64,000 nucleotides of DNA from an uncultured Methylophaga sp. (GCA_913055695.1 CAJXKF010000009.1:1-64000); one strand, 5' to 3'; positions 1-9,710 are shown, counted from the stretch's first letter. Notes: generated from the letters alone by a model not told the origin. Program-made: numbers and translations.

Positions 1-23
1 GTTGATGCTCATGATTAAAACAA

Positions 24-62
24 TGTGTTACCTATGTATCTGAACTTTTGTGTCACCTATGT
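24..62. repeat. Two tandem 25-bp repeats, insertion-sequence-end-like
   Basis: TGTGTTACCTATGT at 24-37 recurs as TGTGTCACCTATGT at 49-62, with 13 of 14 bases identical and a period of exactly 25. Similarity continues weakly after each copy (TCTGAAC against TCTTGAT). Spaced repeats of this kind lie at the ends of some DDE-transposase insertion sequences (IS21/IS481 type), where the transposase binds, and the following ...TACA at 73-76 could be the element's terminal CA. Only the possible end is in the window, so no transposase is visible. The identification is inference from resemblance. A pair of unrelated regulatory repeats is the alternative. Confidence 0.45.
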
Positions 63-132
63 TCTTGATTCGTACAGAGCTTAATACTTTGTGCGCAATT
101 TTGCGAAGAAAAAAACACGGCCGGGCAGCCAT

Positions 133-160
133 AAAAAAAGCGGATAAATATCCGCCTTTT
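133..160 (-). terminator. Rho-independent terminator after dnaN
   Basis: The inverted repeat GCGGATA-AA-TATCCGC (140-155) is flanked by seven A on one side and four T on the other. It sits 12 bases beyond the dnaN stop codon. Read on the minus strand the hairpin is followed by a run of U, so it should end the dnaA-dnaN transcript. Confidence 0.8.
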
Positions 161-171
161 CAATATCAGTA

Positions 172-1275
172 TTACAGCCGCATCGGCATGACCACATACT
201 GCCGTTCATACTGAGGATCGGCCGGTGTCACCAGTGCGCTGCTGGTTTCATCGGTAAAGGTGATTTTGACCTTGTCATCCGGAATTGCATTGAGCAGATC
301 CAGCAGATAGGCATTATTAAAGGCGATCTCCAGCGGACTGCCTTTGTAATCAACACTGATTTCCTCTTCCGCCGATTCCTGTTCCTGGTTGGTCACAGTG
401 GCTTTGAGCTGATCGGTATCAAGATTAATCCGCACGCTGCGATGCTTGTCATTGGACAGAATGGCGGCACGGGACAAGGCCTGTTTCAGTTCATCACGGT
501 CTGCCAGCACTTCCTTGTCACCACCCAGCGGCAACACCCGTTCGTAGTTGGGGAACTGACCGTCAATCAGCTTGGAAGTGAAGTGGATGTCGGGCAGTTC
601 AACCTTGATCTGCTGATTACTGAAGGCCAGTTTGACCTCATCATCAGTGTCATTAAGCAAGCGCCCCAGTTCGATAATCGCCTTACGCGGCACGATGACA
701 CTGTTTTTTTCTTCTACCGGATTGGCGGTAGTCAGGCTGCCCAGGGCCAGGCGGTGGCCGTCGGTCGCAACGGCGCGAAGGGTGGTGCCATCGCGTTCCA
801 GTAGCAGACCGTTCAGGTAGTAACGCACGTCCTGGCTGGCCATGGCAAAGCTGGTCTCATCAATCAGGGCTTTCAATGCGGTCTGTGGCAATGCAATTTC
901 ATCAACGTAATTGGCACCTTCACTATCGGGGAAGTCATCACTGGAGAGTGTGGCCAGCGAGAAACGGCTCTTACCGGCTTTGACCAGAGCCTTGTTGTCA
1001 GTGGCATTGAAGCTGATAGTGGCATTACCGGGCAGGGCGCGGACAATGTCGAGCAGTTTGCGTGCGGAGACGGTGGTCTTGCCTTCGGCTTCGACCGAGA
1101 CCGGCAGGGTCGCAATCATTTCCAGTTCCATATCGGTACTGGTCATCGACAGCTGATTGCCATGCGTCCGCAGCAGCACATTGGACAGAATTGGCAGGGT
1201 GGCACGCCGCTCAACAATACTGCACACCAGCTGTAGTGGCCGGACGAGGGTTTCTTGGCTGACTGTGAATTCCAT
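172..1275 (-). CDS. dnaN: DNA polymerase III sliding clamp (beta subunit)
   Basis: This is the ring-shaped processivity clamp that tethers DNA polymerase III to DNA at the replication fork. The 367 residues match the family length. The start MEFTVSQETLVRPLQLV and the end YVVMPMRL are typical, the latter being the conserved C-terminal peptide-binding strand. The three topologically similar clamp domains fill the whole length. The gene follows dnaA by 27 bases on the same strand, so the two are very probably one transcript. In most relatives recF and gyrB come next. Here the dnaN stop is followed by a terminator and then by IS-like repeats at the window edge, so that order may be broken. Confidence 0.97.
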   Translation of the reverse strand: MEFTVSQETLVRPLQLVCSIVERRATLPILSNVLLRTHGNQLSMTSTDMELEMIATLPVSVEAEGKTTVSARKLLDIVRALPGNATISFNATDNKALVKAGKSRFSLATLSSDDFPDSEGANYVDEIALPQTALKALIDETSFAMASQDVRYYLNGLLLERDGTTLRAVATDGHRLALGSLTTANPVEEKNSVIVPRKAIIELGRLLNDTDDEVKLAFSNQQIKVELPDIHFTSKLIDGQFPNYERVLPLGGDKEVLADRDELKQALSRAAILSNDKHRSVRINLDTDQLKATVTNQEQESAEEEISVDYKGSPLEIAFNNAYLLDLLNAIPDDKVKITFTDETSSALVTPADPQYERQYVVMPMRL

Positions 1276-1302
1276 GATGATTCTCTCAGGGTCCGTGATT
1301 GA

Positions 1303-2670
1303 TTAACTCGACAGGGTTCGTAAAAGATTACGGTAATCTTCCTCGACGCGGTTATCTGTTTCGCGCAGTTCCGCCACTTTACGGGTAGCGTGAAGCACCG
1401 TGGTGTGATCACGACCGCCAAACGAGTCGCCGATTTCCGGCAGACTGTGGCTGGTCAGTTCCTTGGCCAGCGCCATCGCGATCTGACGCGGACGCGCAAT
1501 CGAACGGGTACGTTTCTTGGACAGCAAATCAGAGACGCGTACTTTGAAATATTCGGCGACTGTTTTCTGAATGCTTTCCAGTGTCACCAGTTTCTGGTGC
1601 AGTGCCAGCAAATCCTTGAGCGCTTCCTGCGCCATATCAATCGACAATGGCTGGTTGGTAAAGCGTGAGAAAGCGAGCACACGCTGCAGCGCGCCTTCCA
1701 GGTCACGGACATTGGATTTGATGCGCTTGGCAATAAAGAAGGCGACATCTTCCGGCAGGGTAATGAGGTTCTGATGCGCTTTTTTAATCAGAATGGCGAC
1801 GCGGGTTTCCAGTTCCGGTGGTTCGATGGCGACAGTGAGGCCCCAGCCCAGCCGTGACTGCAGACGTTCATCCAGGTTTTCTACTTCCTTGGGAAAACGG
1901 TCACAGGTCAGAATAATCTGACGCTGCCCTTCCAGCAGGCTGTTGAAAGTGTAGAAAAACTCTTCCTGTGAGCGTTCTTTTTTGGCAAAAAACTGAATAT
2001 CGTCAATCAATAGCGCATCGGCACTGCGGTAATGCGCTTTGAACTGATCGATGGCGTTATTACGCAGCGCTGTGATCATATCCTGCACAAAGCGCTCGGA
2101 GGAAAGATAAATCACCCTGGCCTTGGGATTGTTCTGTTTGATTTTGTTACCGACGGCCAGCATCAGGTGCGTTTTACCCAGGCCGGTGCCGCCATAGAGG
2201 AACAGTGGGTTGTAGCCACTGGTACCGGGCGCTTCAGCCACATGCAGGGAGGCGGCGCGGGCAATCTGGTTGGATTTACCTTCGACATAATTGTCAAAGG
2301 TGAACAGTGGATTCATCGGGCTGCCGATCGCGGGCTCGGTTTTTGCCGGCTCTTTGTTTTCCGCTGGTGGTGTCACGATTTCGCTGACCGGTGCGGTTTG
2401 GCGGCGGGGTTTGATTTCTTCAGCCGGCACCGTGCCGACCTCGATGGCGACCTTCGCAATCAAACCCTGGCTCAGGCTATGGATGAGACTGTTGATTTGC
2501 TGTTCCAGCTGTTCCTGCACCCAGGCTTTTACGTAGGGGTTGGGCGCAAGTAAGCGCAAACTATTTTCGGTTTCGATCGCCTGCAGAGGCCGGAGCCATG
2601 TGTTCAGCTGTTGTGCCGAAAGATCACCTTCGAGATGGGACAGGCATTTTTCCCAAAGGGGTGAGGACAC
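1303..2670 (-). CDS. dnaA: Chromosomal replication initiator DnaA
   Basis: DnaA binds DnaA boxes at oriC, opens the duplex and loads the DnaB helicase. The 455 residues show all four domains: an N-terminal interaction domain (1-85, starting [15 protein letters not shown]), a Pro/Glu-rich linker (about 90-125), an AAA+ core with Walker [10 protein letters not shown] (about 161-169) and Walker B LLIDDIQF, and a C-terminal helix-turn-helix with the box-reading motif [15 protein letters not shown]. It is the first gene of the dnaA-dnaN unit and is divergent from rpmH, as in other gammaproteobacteria. The 269-base gap upstream holds the rpmH promoter but no DnaA box I can recognise. Confidence 0.98.
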   Translation of the reverse strand: MSSPLWEKCLSHLEGDLSAQQLNTWLRPLQAIETENSLRLLAPNPYVKAWVQEQLEQQINSLIHSLSQGLIAKVAIEVGTVPAEEIKPRRQTAPVSEIVTPPAENKEPAKTEPAIGSPMNPLFTFDNYVEGKSNQIARAASLHVAEAPGTSGYNPLFLYGGTGLGKTHLMLAVGNKIKQNNPKARVIYLSSERFVQDMITALRNNAIDQFKAHYRSADALLIDDIQFFAKKERSQEEFFYTFNSLLEGQRQIILTCDRFPKEVENLDERLQSRLGWGLTVAIEPPELETRVAILIKKAHQNLITLPEDVAFFIAKRIKSNVRDLEGALQRVLAFSRFTNQPLSIDMAQEALKDLLALHQKLVTLESIQKTVAEYFKVRVSDLLSKKRTRSIARPRQIAMALAKELTSHSLPEIGDSFGGRDHTTVLHATRKVAELRETDNRVEEDYRNLLRTLSS

Positions 2671-2827
2671 ATGAACTCCTTGATTATCAATCGCTTAATT
2701 AAAAATACAGAGGCGCAGCCGACCTAAGTCTGCTATAGTATAGCGTCCAGCGCAGGACCACTAAAGTTATCTTTCTGCGCCCTGTTTGGCAAGTGAAATC
2801 ACAGAGACATTAACAAGTGATTCTGGT

Positions 2828-2857
2828 TTGACTTGATCACCTTCTAAACTTTATAAT
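2828..2857 (+). promoter_or_regulatory. Sigma-70 promoter of rpmH
   Basis: TTGACT (2828-2833) and TATAAT (2852-2857) are separated by 18 bases, close to the sigma-70 consensus. They lie 82 bases before the rpmH start codon. The same 269-base gap (2671-2939) must hold the dnaA promoter on the other strand. A TATACT there near 2737 is a weak candidate without a convincing -35. Confidence 0.7.
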
Positions 2858-2939
2858 CCCGTGTCTTTTTGCCTGGCCGGTTTTAACGCTTGATAAAGCC
2901 ACAGGCAGCGAAATAAACACTAGTTCTGGAGTTGGTGAA

Positions 2940-3074
2940 ATGAAACGTACTTTTCAACCTAGCAATCTGAAGCGCAAGCGCACTCACGGTTTCCGTGCCC
3001 GCATGAAAACTGTCGGTGGTCGCCGCGTTATCAACGCCCGTCGCGCCAAAGGCCGCGCAAAACTGTCAGTTTAA
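2940..3074 (+). CDS. rpmH: Ribosomal protein L34 (bL34)
   Basis: This is a 44-residue, strongly basic protein of the large ribosomal subunit. It starts [20 protein letters not shown] and ends KGRAKLSV, the near-invariant L34 pattern. A GGAG ribosome-binding site lies about ten bases upstream of the ATG. It heads the conserved series rpmH-rnpA-yidD-yidC-mnmE and is preceded by a strong promoter. The gene is short enough to be missed by length-filtered gene calls. Confidence 0.97.
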   Translation: MKRTFQPSNLKRKRTHGFRARMKTVGGRRVINARRAKGRAKLSV

Positions 3075-3103
3075 TCCCTCTGACCTCTCCAGGAGGGCAT
3101 GAC

Positions 3104-3457
3104 TTGGCCTCATTCAGCCGAGCCATGAGAATGAATCGCCCGGGAGACTTTTCTCGGGTTTTCCGTCAGGGGCAACGCATCGGAGGGGGCGGCCTGACGG
3201 TACTTACGGTTGAAAATTCAGTCGGGCATCCCCGGCTGGGGCTGGCCATAGCCAAGAAACATGTCAAGCTTGCCAGCCGCCGCAACCGCTTGAAGCGGAT
3301 TATTCGCGAGTCATTCCGGCAGCATCAATCCGCATTCGCCAACATCGACATTGTGGTGTTGTCACGGCCTGGCCTCGACCAGCGCGACAGCACACAAATT
3401 TGGGCAACATTGGAGCGACATTGGTTAACAGTGGTGGCGCAATGGCAAAAATCCTGA
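3104..3457 (+). CDS. rnpA: Ribonuclease P protein component
   Basis: RnpA is the basic protein subunit of RNase P, which trims the 5' leader from pre-tRNA. The 117-residue product carries the signature region [29 protein letters not shown] (about 46-73; key residues K, R, N, R, K, R), which contacts the RNA. The chosen start is TTG at 3104, because AGGAGG at 3091-3096 sits seven bases ahead and the resulting N-terminus fits the family. An ATG at 3099 lies too close to that site and opens only a nine-codon frame. It overlaps yidD by 16 bases. Confidence 0.93.
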   Translation: MASFSRAMRMNRPGDFSRVFRQGQRIGGGGLTVLTVENSVGHPRLGLAIAKKHVKLASRRNRLKRIIRESFRQHQSAFANIDIVVLSRPGLDQRDSTQIWATLERHWLTVVAQWQKS

Positions 3458-3678
3458 TCAGCCTCGTTCGCGGCTACAAGCTTTTGTTGAGCCCGTTTGT
3501 CGGTATGCACTGTCGCTTCCAGCCTACCTGTTCACAGTATATGATTGATGCCATCGAGCGTTATGGTGCCCTCCGTGGTGTCTGGCTCGGTTTGCGTCGC
3601 CTGTCACGTTGTCACCCCTGGCATGCGGGTGGTGTGGATCCCGTTCCCGAATTAAAAACAAAGAATCATAATGGATAA
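3442..3678 (+). CDS. yidD: Membrane protein insertion efficiency factor YidD
   Basis: YidD is a small membrane-associated protein thought to assist YidC-dependent insertion of inner-membrane proteins. The 78-residue product has the family core [20 protein letters not shown], then [10 protein letters not shown] and [17 protein letters not shown], including the three conserved cysteines. The ATG at 3442 is preferred over upstream frames because it gives the usual [13 protein letters not shown] start. The gene begins inside the end of rnpA and ends eight bases inside yidC, so translation is probably coupled through all three. Confidence 0.92.
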   Translation: MAKILISLVRGYKLLLSPFVGMHCRFQPTCSQYMIDAIERYGALRGVWLGLRRLSRCHPWHAGGVDPVPELKTKNHNG

Positions 3679-5308
3679 TCTCAGAACGCTATTTATTTTC
3701 GGCCTGCTTATCGTCTCCCTGCTGCTATGGGAAGCCTGGCAGAATGATTATGTCCGTCCTCAGCAGCAAGCGGCCGAACAAGCGGCTGAAACTGTTAACG
3801 GGACTCCCGCCGACACTGAAGCGGATTTGCCGGATCTGCCGTCACAGAACACCGACGCCCTGCCGGATGTACCGACTACACCGGAAGCCACTGCTGTCAC
3901 TGAAAAGGTTCATGTCAAAACCGATGTGATGGACTTGAAAATCAGTACCCAGGGTGGTGATATCCGTGAACTGGCCCTGCTTGAGTATGCCGTCAGTTCT
4001 GAACAGCCCAATACCCCGGTACAGTTTCTGAATGATACCGCCAGCCATTTCTTTGTGACCCAGTCAGGTTTGCGTGCTGAAGGCGATGCGCCGACTCACT
4101 ATGCGGAGTACCGCGCAGAAAACAATCAATATGTGCTGCAGGAAGGCCAGGATGAAATCAAAGTCCCGCTGTACTGGCAAAATGACGCCGGTCTGGAGGT
4201 TATCAAAACTTATACTTTCAAACGTGACAGCTATGTAGTTGCTGTCGACTACCAGGTCATCAACCGGTCAGCCGAGGGGTTCTCGGCTTACCCTTACGCC
4301 CAGTTGAACCGCAACCGCAGTGATGATGATTCCATGTTCATTTACACCTACACCGGTGCGGTTTTCTCCAGCGAAGGTAATGAGTATCAGAAAGTTGATT
4401 TCGAGGAACTGGAAGAGTCTGCATATCACCGCAGTGTGAATAACGGCTGGGCAGCGATGATCCAGCATTACTTTGTCGGTGCGATTGTTCCGCCACAGGA
4501 AGCCGACCTCGGTTTTTACGGTCGTGCCATCAATAACAGTAACTATATTGCCGGTGTACGCATGCCGGTGATCACTGCCGAAGCCGGCCAGCAGGCACAG
4601 GCTGATTATGAGCTTTACCTGGGGCCGAAAAAACATGAACGGCTGGCAGATGTCGCTGAAAATCTGCCTCTGACCGTCGATTACGGCATGCTGACCATTA
4701 TTTCCGAACCGCTTTTCTGGGTGATGGAATGGTTGCACAAGCTGACTGGTAACTGGGGTTGGTCGATTGTGCTGCTGACCGTGCTGATCAAACTGGCCTT
4801 TTTTAAACTGTCGGCGAAGAGTTACCGCTCCATGGCTGGCATGCGTAAGCTGACACCAAAGCTGGCACAGCTGAAAGAACGCTATGGTGATGACAAGCAG
4901 AAGTTCAATCAGGCGATGATGGATCTCTATCGTACCGAGAAGATCAATCCGCTCGGCGGCTGTCTGCCGATCCTGGTGCAGATGCCGGTATTCCTCGCTT
5001 TCTACTGGGTACTGGTTGAAAGTATCGAACTGCGTCAGGCGGATTTTATTCTCTGGATCAATGATTTGACGGCGATGGATCCTTACTTCGTGCTGCCGGT
5101 GCTGTTTGGTCTGTCGATGTGGTTCCAGCAGAAACTCAATCCGGCACCCCAGGATCCGGCGCAGGCGATGATGATGAAGATCTTCCCGCTGGTCTTCACC
5201 GTATTCTTTGCCTTCTTCCCGGCCGGTCTGGTGCTGTACTGGCTGGTCAATAACCTGCTGTCGATTGCCCAGCAGTGGTATATCACCCGCAAAATGGGCG
5301 CACTCTAA
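3671..5308 (+). CDS. yidC: Membrane protein insertase YidC
   Basis: YidC inserts and folds inner-membrane proteins, alone or with SecYEG. The 545 residues follow the gram-negative plan: TM1 at residues 4-20, a large periplasmic beta domain (about 60-335), then the conserved five-helix insertase core from about 350 on, with [30 protein letters not shown] and [20 protein letters not shown]. The linker after TM1 is rich in Ala, Glu and Asp. The ATG overlaps the end of yidD. mnmE follows after six bases. Confidence 0.97.
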   Translation: MDNLRTLFIFGLLIVSLLLWEAWQNDYVRPQQQAAEQAAETVNGTPADTEADLPDLPSQNTDALPDVPTTPEATAVTEKVHVKTDVMDLKISTQGGDIRELALLEYAVSSEQPNTPVQFLNDTASHFFVTQSGLRAEGDAPTHYAEYRAENNQYVLQEGQDEIKVPLYWQNDAGLEVIKTYTFKRDSYVVAVDYQVINRSAEGFSAYPYAQLNRNRSDDDSMFIYTYTGAVFSSEGNEYQKVDFEELEESAYHRSVNNGWAAMIQHYFVGAIVPPQEADLGFYGRAINNSNYIAGVRMPVITAEAGQQAQADYELYLGPKKHERLADVAENLPLTVDYGMLTIISEPLFWVMEWLHKLTGNWGWSIVLLTVLIKLAFFKLSAKSYRSMAGMRKLTPKLAQLKERYGDDKQKFNQAMMDLYRTEKINPLGGCLPILVQMPVFLAFYWVLVESIELRQADFILWINDLTAMDPYFVLPVLFGLSMWFQQKLNPAPQDPAQAMMMKIFPLVFTVFFAFFPAGLVLYWLVNNLLSIAQQWYITRKMGAL

Positions 5309-5314
5309 GCCGGT

Positions 5315-6658
5315 ATGGAAACGATTGTCGCAGTCGCCACCGCGCCCGGCCGCGGTGGCGTGGGCGTGGTCAGGATTTCAGGCAAACAGGCCGCGGAAAT
5401 CGCCCGGGCCATCTGTGGCAAACTTCCCCGGCCGCGCTATGCGCAATTCACCCACTTCCGTGACAAGGCCGGTGAGCTAATTGATAGCGGCATCGCTTTA
5501 TATTTTCCCGGACCGGCTTCTTTTACCGGTGAGGATGTGGTTGAGCTGCAGGGGCACGGGAGTCCGCTGGTCATGGATCAGCTCTGCCAACGCGCCATTG
5601 AACTCGGCGCGCGTATGGCCCGGCCTGGCGAATTCTCTGAACGGGCGTTTCTCAATAACAAAATGGATCTGGCACAGGCGGAAGCCGTCGCCGACCTGAT
5701 TGAAAGCTCCACCGAACAGGCTGCACGCAGCGCGGTGCGCTCGCTGCAGGGCGACTTTTCCAGGCGCATCAATGCCTTTCTGGAAGAACTCACGCATCTG
5801 CGCATGTATGTCGAAGCCTCGATCGATTTTGCCGATGAGGAAATCGATTTTCTGGCTGAAGCCCAAGTTGATCAACAGTTACAGGATTTGCTTACAACGC
5901 TGGATGGCATTACCGGCAGTGCCCGCCAGGGCCGCCTGCTGCGGGAAGGCATCAGCGTGGTGCTGGCCGGCCAGCCCAATGCCGGTAAATCCAGTTTGCA
6001 TAATCAGTTGGCAGGACACGATGCGGCCATCGTCACCGATGTCGCCGGTACCACCCGCGACGTGTTGCGTGAGCAAATTCATCTGCAGGGCATGCCGCTT
6101 CGTATTTCAGATACCGCCGGTCTGCATGAAGCCACTAACGATGTGGTCGAACTGGAAGGCATCCGTCGTACCCAGAGTGAACTGGCACAGGCCGACCATA
6201 TTCTGCTGATTATCGACGACAACCATGGCATGACCCGGCAGGATCGCAAAATTCTGGGAGAGATGCCCGCCGACAAACCGCTGACCGTGATTCGCAATAA
6301 GATTGACCGCAGCGGTCATCAGGCCAGCGAAACGGTGGAAGATGGCAAGCAGACTATTTTCCTTTCTGCCAAAACCGGCGAAGGGATGGAGCTGCTCAGA
6401 CAACATCTGTTTAAAGCTGTTGGTTTTCATCCCGAAGAAGAGGGTGTGTTTATCGCCCGGCGCCGCCATCTGGATGCGCTGTCACGCGCCCGCCAGGCGA
6501 TTGTCAATGGCTATGACTGCCTGGCTGGTATGGGCGCCGGTGAACTGCTGGCAGAAGAGCTGCGTCAGGCGCAGAATGCATTGGGTGAAATCACCGGTAC
6601 TTTTACCACTGAAGACCTGCTGGATCATATATTCTCCAGCTTCTGCATCGGCAAGTAA
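5315..6658 (+). CDS. mnmE: tRNA uridine-5-carboxymethylaminomethyl GTPase MnmE
   Basis: With MnmG, MnmE modifies the wobble uridine of several tRNAs. The 447 residues show the N-terminal formyl-THF-binding domain (METIVAVATAPGRGGVGVVR), a helical domain, an inserted G domain with P-loop GQPNAGKSS (about 222-230), DVAGTTRD, the DTAG motif and NKID, and the C-terminal CIGK whose cysteine is essential in the family. The P-loop is followed by His where most members have Leu or Asn, which is a minor change. It lies six bases after yidC, closing the rpmH operon. Confidence 0.97.
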   Translation: METIVAVATAPGRGGVGVVRISGKQAAEIARAICGKLPRPRYAQFTHFRDKAGELIDSGIALYFPGPASFTGEDVVELQGHGSPLVMDQLCQRAIELGARMARPGEFSERAFLNNKMDLAQAEAVADLIESSTEQAARSAVRSLQGDFSRRINAFLEELTHLRMYVEASIDFADEEIDFLAEAQVDQQLQDLLTTLDGITGSARQGRLLREGISVVLAGQPNAGKSSLHNQLAGHDAAIVTDVAGTTRDVLREQIHLQGMPLRISDTAGLHEATNDVVELEGIRRTQSELAQADHILLIIDDNHGMTRQDRKILGEMPADKPLTVIRNKIDRSGHQASETVEDGKQTIFLSAKTGEGMELLRQHLFKAVGFHPEEEGVFIARRRHLDALSRARQAIVNGYDCLAGMGAGELLAEELRQAQNALGEITGTFTTEDLLDHIFSSFCIGK

Positions 6659-6688
6659 GTCTGCTGCTACAGTCGAAGCCGCCCTGGT

Positions 6689-6717
6689 TTGACACTGCCT
6701 GCCAACTGACATAAGTT
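6689..6717 (+). promoter_or_regulatory. Possible promoter of the symporter gene
   Basis: TTGACA (6689-6694) and TAAGTT (6712-6717) are 17 bases apart in the 87-base gap after mnmE. The -35 is perfect and the -10 is poor, so this is a moderate candidate only. Confidence 0.35.
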
Positions 6718-6745
6718 CAGTCAGTACTCGCTTTAGGAAAACACT

Positions 6746-8098
6746 ATGGAAACGCTGTCGCATTGGGTCTCCACCCTGTCTGGCTGGGTCTGGGGACCGC
6801 CGATGTTGATCCTGCTGGTCGGCACCGGCGTTTATCTCACCATTATTCTCAAAGGCTTGCAGTTCCGAGCTTTGGGGCATGCTTTTCGACTGGTGTTTGA
6901 TAAAGACCTCAAAGGGCATGGCGATATCAGTCATTTCGCCGCATTGACCACGGCGCTCGCGGCTACCGTCGGTATCGGCAATATTGTCGGGGTGGCGACA
7001 GCGATTACCCTGGGCGGCCCCGGCGCTGTCTTCTGGATGTGGGTGACCGGTCTGGTGGGTATGGCAACCAAGTACGCCGAGGCTTTGCTGGCCGTGAAAT
7101 ACCGGGAGCAGGGTGAGAACGGCATGCGCGGCGGCCCGATGTATTATATTTCCAAGGGCGCCGGCCTGCCCTGGCTGGGCTGGTTGTTTGCCGTATTTAC
7201 CGCCTGTGCGGCTTTCGGCATCGGTAATATGACCCAGGCCAATTCGGCAGCAGCAGTGCTCAATGAAGTCTTCGGCATGGCCGACTGGTTGAGTGGCGCG
7301 ATATTGATGGTCTTGACCGGTTTGGTGCTGATTGGCGGCATTCGTTCGATAGGCCGTTTCACCTCGATGCTGGTGCCGTTCATGATCGTGGCCTATCTGG
7401 GGGCTGCATTGATCGTTATTGTCATGAATGCCAGTGAGGTGCCAGAGGCTTTCGGTCTGATTTTCTGGCATGCCTTTAATCCGATTGCCGCCGGTGGCGG
7501 TTTCGCCGGGGCTGCAGTGGCTGCGGCGATTCGCTACGGGGTTGCACGGGGCGTGTTTTCCAATGAATCCGGTCTGGGTTCAGCGCCGATAGCGGCGGCA
7601 GCGGCCAGAACCGCTGATCCGGTCAAACAGGCGCTGGTATCCATGACTCAGACTTTTATTGATACCCTGGTGGTCTGCACCGCGACAGCGCTGGTGATTC
7701 TCACCGCCGATGTCTGGCGTGAAGGCGTCAGTGCCGGCATTCTGACCAGCCTCAGTTTTGCCCAGACCCTCGGTGAGGCGGGCACGATCATCGTCGCTGT
7801 GGCGACCGCTTTGTTCGCTTTTTCCACGCTGATCGGCTGGAGCTATTACGGTGAGAAAGCGATTGAATATCTGATTAATGAGCGCGCCATTATCGTCTTC
7901 CGGCTGGTGTTTGTGCTGATGGTGATGGTCGGTGCCACCCGCGAACTCAGTTTTGTCTGGAATTTTTCTGATTTGATGAACGGGCTCATGGCTATCCCCA
8001 ACCTGATTGGTATTCTGTTGCTATCCGGCGTGGTCAGACAGGAGAGCCGCCGTTATTTTTCAGTGTCGCCGGTCGGGGATCGTCAAAACATCACATAA
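6746..8098 (+). CDS. Sodium:alanine/glycine symporter family protein (AGCS)
   Basis: This is a polytopic inner-membrane protein of 450 residues that should import alanine or glycine with sodium. Family hallmarks are LTTALAATVGIGNIVGVATA near residues 66-85, GGPGAVFWMWVTGLVGMATK, MRGGPMYYI, and SNESGLGSAPIAAAAARTADP near 272-292. About ten hydrophobic segments are spread over the chain. The exact substrate cannot be read from sequence. Its neighbours (mnmE, corA) suggest no pathway, so it is probably transcribed alone or with corA, 41 bases downstream. Confidence 0.92.
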   Translation: METLSHWVSTLSGWVWGPPMLILLVGTGVYLTIILKGLQFRALGHAFRLVFDKDLKGHGDISHFAALTTALAATVGIGNIVGVATAITLGGPGAVFWMWVTGLVGMATKYAEALLAVKYREQGENGMRGGPMYYISKGAGLPWLGWLFAVFTACAAFGIGNMTQANSAAAVLNEVFGMADWLSGAILMVLTGLVLIGGIRSIGRFTSMLVPFMIVAYLGAALIVIVMNASEVPEAFGLIFWHAFNPIAAGGGFAGAAVAAAIRYGVARGVFSNESGLGSAPIAAAAARTADPVKQALVSMTQTFIDTLVVCTATALVILTADVWREGVSAGILTSLSFAQTLGEAGTIIVAVATALFAFSTLIGWSYYGEKAIEYLINERAIIVFRLVFVLMVMVGATRELSFVWNFSDLMNGLMAIPNLIGILLLSGVVRQESRRYFSVSPVGDRQNIT

Positions 8099-8139
8099 GC
8101 GGCCTATGCTGAAGGTTTTTCAAGACGACAGGAGATGTA

Positions 8140-9093
8140 ATGTTACGTCTGTATCAGATTGAACATGGCTTGATTCAGGAAATACCGCTGGATGAGTCGC
8201 GGCTGGAGAGCCAGCTGCTGGAAGCAGACTGGATCGATGCACTGGAACCGGATGAGCAGGAGCGGGCTTTGCTGGAAAAATTATTCAGTGACGAGCTGCC
8301 TGATGTTGATGATGTCGAGGAAATCGAGGCTTCGGCCCGCTGTTTTACCGATCAGGATGGGCTGCATCTGCATACCCTGTTTCTGGCCATGGCCGAAGGT
8401 CGGCATCATACCGTTTCAGTCGCCTTTGTATTGCAACCCGAGCGCTTGATTGCTATTCGTGACGGTGAGCTCAGTGACTTTCGGCTGCTGCGGATGCGCG
8501 CGCGGCGTGGCCAGGTCAGTTGTGAGACCCCGACCGAACTCCTGGTGACGCTGTTTGAGCAGAAAGTCGAAAATCACGCCGATAATATCGAGGATATTCA
8601 TCACCAGCTGGAGCGGGTCAGTCACACGGTGCTGGAAGATGAAGCTGCCGATCTTGAAGCCGCCATCAGTCAGCTGGCAAGACTGGAAGACAGTAACGGC
8701 AAAATCCGTCTGTGTCTGATGGATACCCAGCGCGATATTTCCTTCATGCTGCGGCATTTGCGCGACCCGTCACAGCAGCGCGATACCCTCTATGAGATTG
8801 GCCGTGACCTGGAAACGTTGATGACCCATACCAGTTTTTTGTTCGATAAAATCAACTTTCTGATGGACTCAACTCAGGGCTTTATTAATATCCGTCAGGC
8901 GCAGATCATCAAAATTTTTTCCATCGCTGCGGTGGTATTCCTGCCGCCGACTTTGATTGCCAGTATTTATGGGATGAATTTCGAGTTTATGCCCGAGCTC
9001 AACTGGCAATATGGTTATCCGCTGGCTATCGGGTTGATGGTTGCTGCCGGCATGGCCCCGTATTTCTATTTCAAGCGAAAAGGCTGGCTGTGA
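8140..9093 (+). CDS. corA: CorA-family divalent cation transporter
   Basis: CorA proteins are pentameric channels for Mg2+ (also Co2+ and Ni2+); some relatives (ZntB) move zinc. The 317 residues have a long acidic cytoplasmic alpha/beta and coiled domain, then two C-terminal membrane helices. The first helix ends in the diagnostic GMN motif (IASIYGMNFEFMPE, near residue 280), and a basic tail KRKGWL follows the second. A clear AGGAG ribosome-binding site precedes the ATG. Whether it carries Mg2+ or another metal is not decided by the sequence. Confidence 0.9.
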   Translation: MLRLYQIEHGLIQEIPLDESRLESQLLEADWIDALEPDEQERALLEKLFSDELPDVDDVEEIEASARCFTDQDGLHLHTLFLAMAEGRHHTVSVAFVLQPERLIAIRDGELSDFRLLRMRARRGQVSCETPTELLVTLFEQKVENHADNIEDIHHQLERVSHTVLEDEAADLEAAISQLARLEDSNGKIRLCLMDTQRDISFMLRHLRDPSQQRDTLYEIGRDLETLMTHTSFLFDKINFLMDSTQGFINIRQAQIIKIFSIAAVVFLPPTLIASIYGMNFEFMPELNWQYGYPLAIGLMVAAGMAPYFYFKRKGWL

Positions 9094-9142
9094 CTATGGC
9101 TCCTGTCATCGCTGAAGCATTAAATCAAAAAAGGAGAGAAGT

Positions 9143-9697
9143 ATGAGCAGACATTTTGATGAGGCGAAAGGGCTGAGCGAAACGCACGACCCGGCCACCC
9201 ATGATTTTGTATTTAACCAGACCATGTTCCGGATCAAAGACCCGGAGCGTACCCTGAAGTTTTATAGCGAAGTGATGGGCATGACCCTGGTCAAACGCTT
9301 TGATTTCCCGGCGATGGAGTTCACATTGTATTTTATGGCAGCACTGTCACCGGAACAGGCTAAAGCCATCTCAGAGGATAATGAAGAAAGGATCAAACAG
9401 ACTTTTGCCATGCCGGCCATGCTGGAGCTGACCCATAACTGGGGCGACGAAAACAAGGACGAAGTCAGCTATCACAACGGCAATAGTGAACCGCGCGGTT
9501 TCGGTCATATCGGTTTTGCCGTGCCGGATATTGATGCAGCCTGCGCGCGTTTCGAGAAAATGGACGTACCCTTTGTCAAAAAGCCCAATGACGGCAAAAT
9601 GAAAGGTATTGCCTTTATTCAGGATCCGGATGGATACTGGATTGAAATCTTTACACCGGAGCGTCAACCCGGTCTGTTAAAAGAACATCTGGCCTGA
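9143..9697 (+). CDS. gloA: Lactoylglutathione lyase (glyoxalase I, long form)
   Basis: Glyoxalase I isomerises the methylglyoxal-glutathione hemithioacetal to S-lactoylglutathione, the first step of methylglyoxal detoxification. The 184 residues contain two glyoxalase modules with the four metal ligands in place: Gln in [11 protein letters not shown], Glu in MLELTHNW, His in [12 protein letters not shown] and Glu in YWIEIF. The length and the extra N-terminal and loop segments match the human and Pseudomonas GloA3 type, which use zinc, rather than the 135-residue nickel-type E. coli enzyme. Zinc dependence is therefore an inference. A strong AAGGAG site precedes the ATG. Confidence 0.95.
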   Translation: MSRHFDEAKGLSETHDPATHDFVFNQTMFRIKDPERTLKFYSEVMGMTLVKRFDFPAMEFTLYFMAALSPEQAKAISEDNEERIKQTFAMPAMLELTHNWGDENKDEVSYHNGNSEPRGFGHIGFAVPDIDAACARFEKMDVPFVKKPNDGKMKGIAFIQDPDGYWIEIFTPERQPGLLKEHLA

Positions 9698-9710
9698 TTG
9701 ACAGGCAATA

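Noticed and set aside
2671-2939. Replication origin between dnaA and rpmH
   Set aside because: The position is classical for relatives, but I found no TTATNCACA-type DnaA box or cluster of near matches in the gap, so oriC is not annotated. It may lie elsewhere.
6482-7471. A 329-codon minus-strand frame across the mnmE end and the symporter start
   Set aside because: It crosses two conserved genes and an intergenic promoter region and has no recognisable domain.
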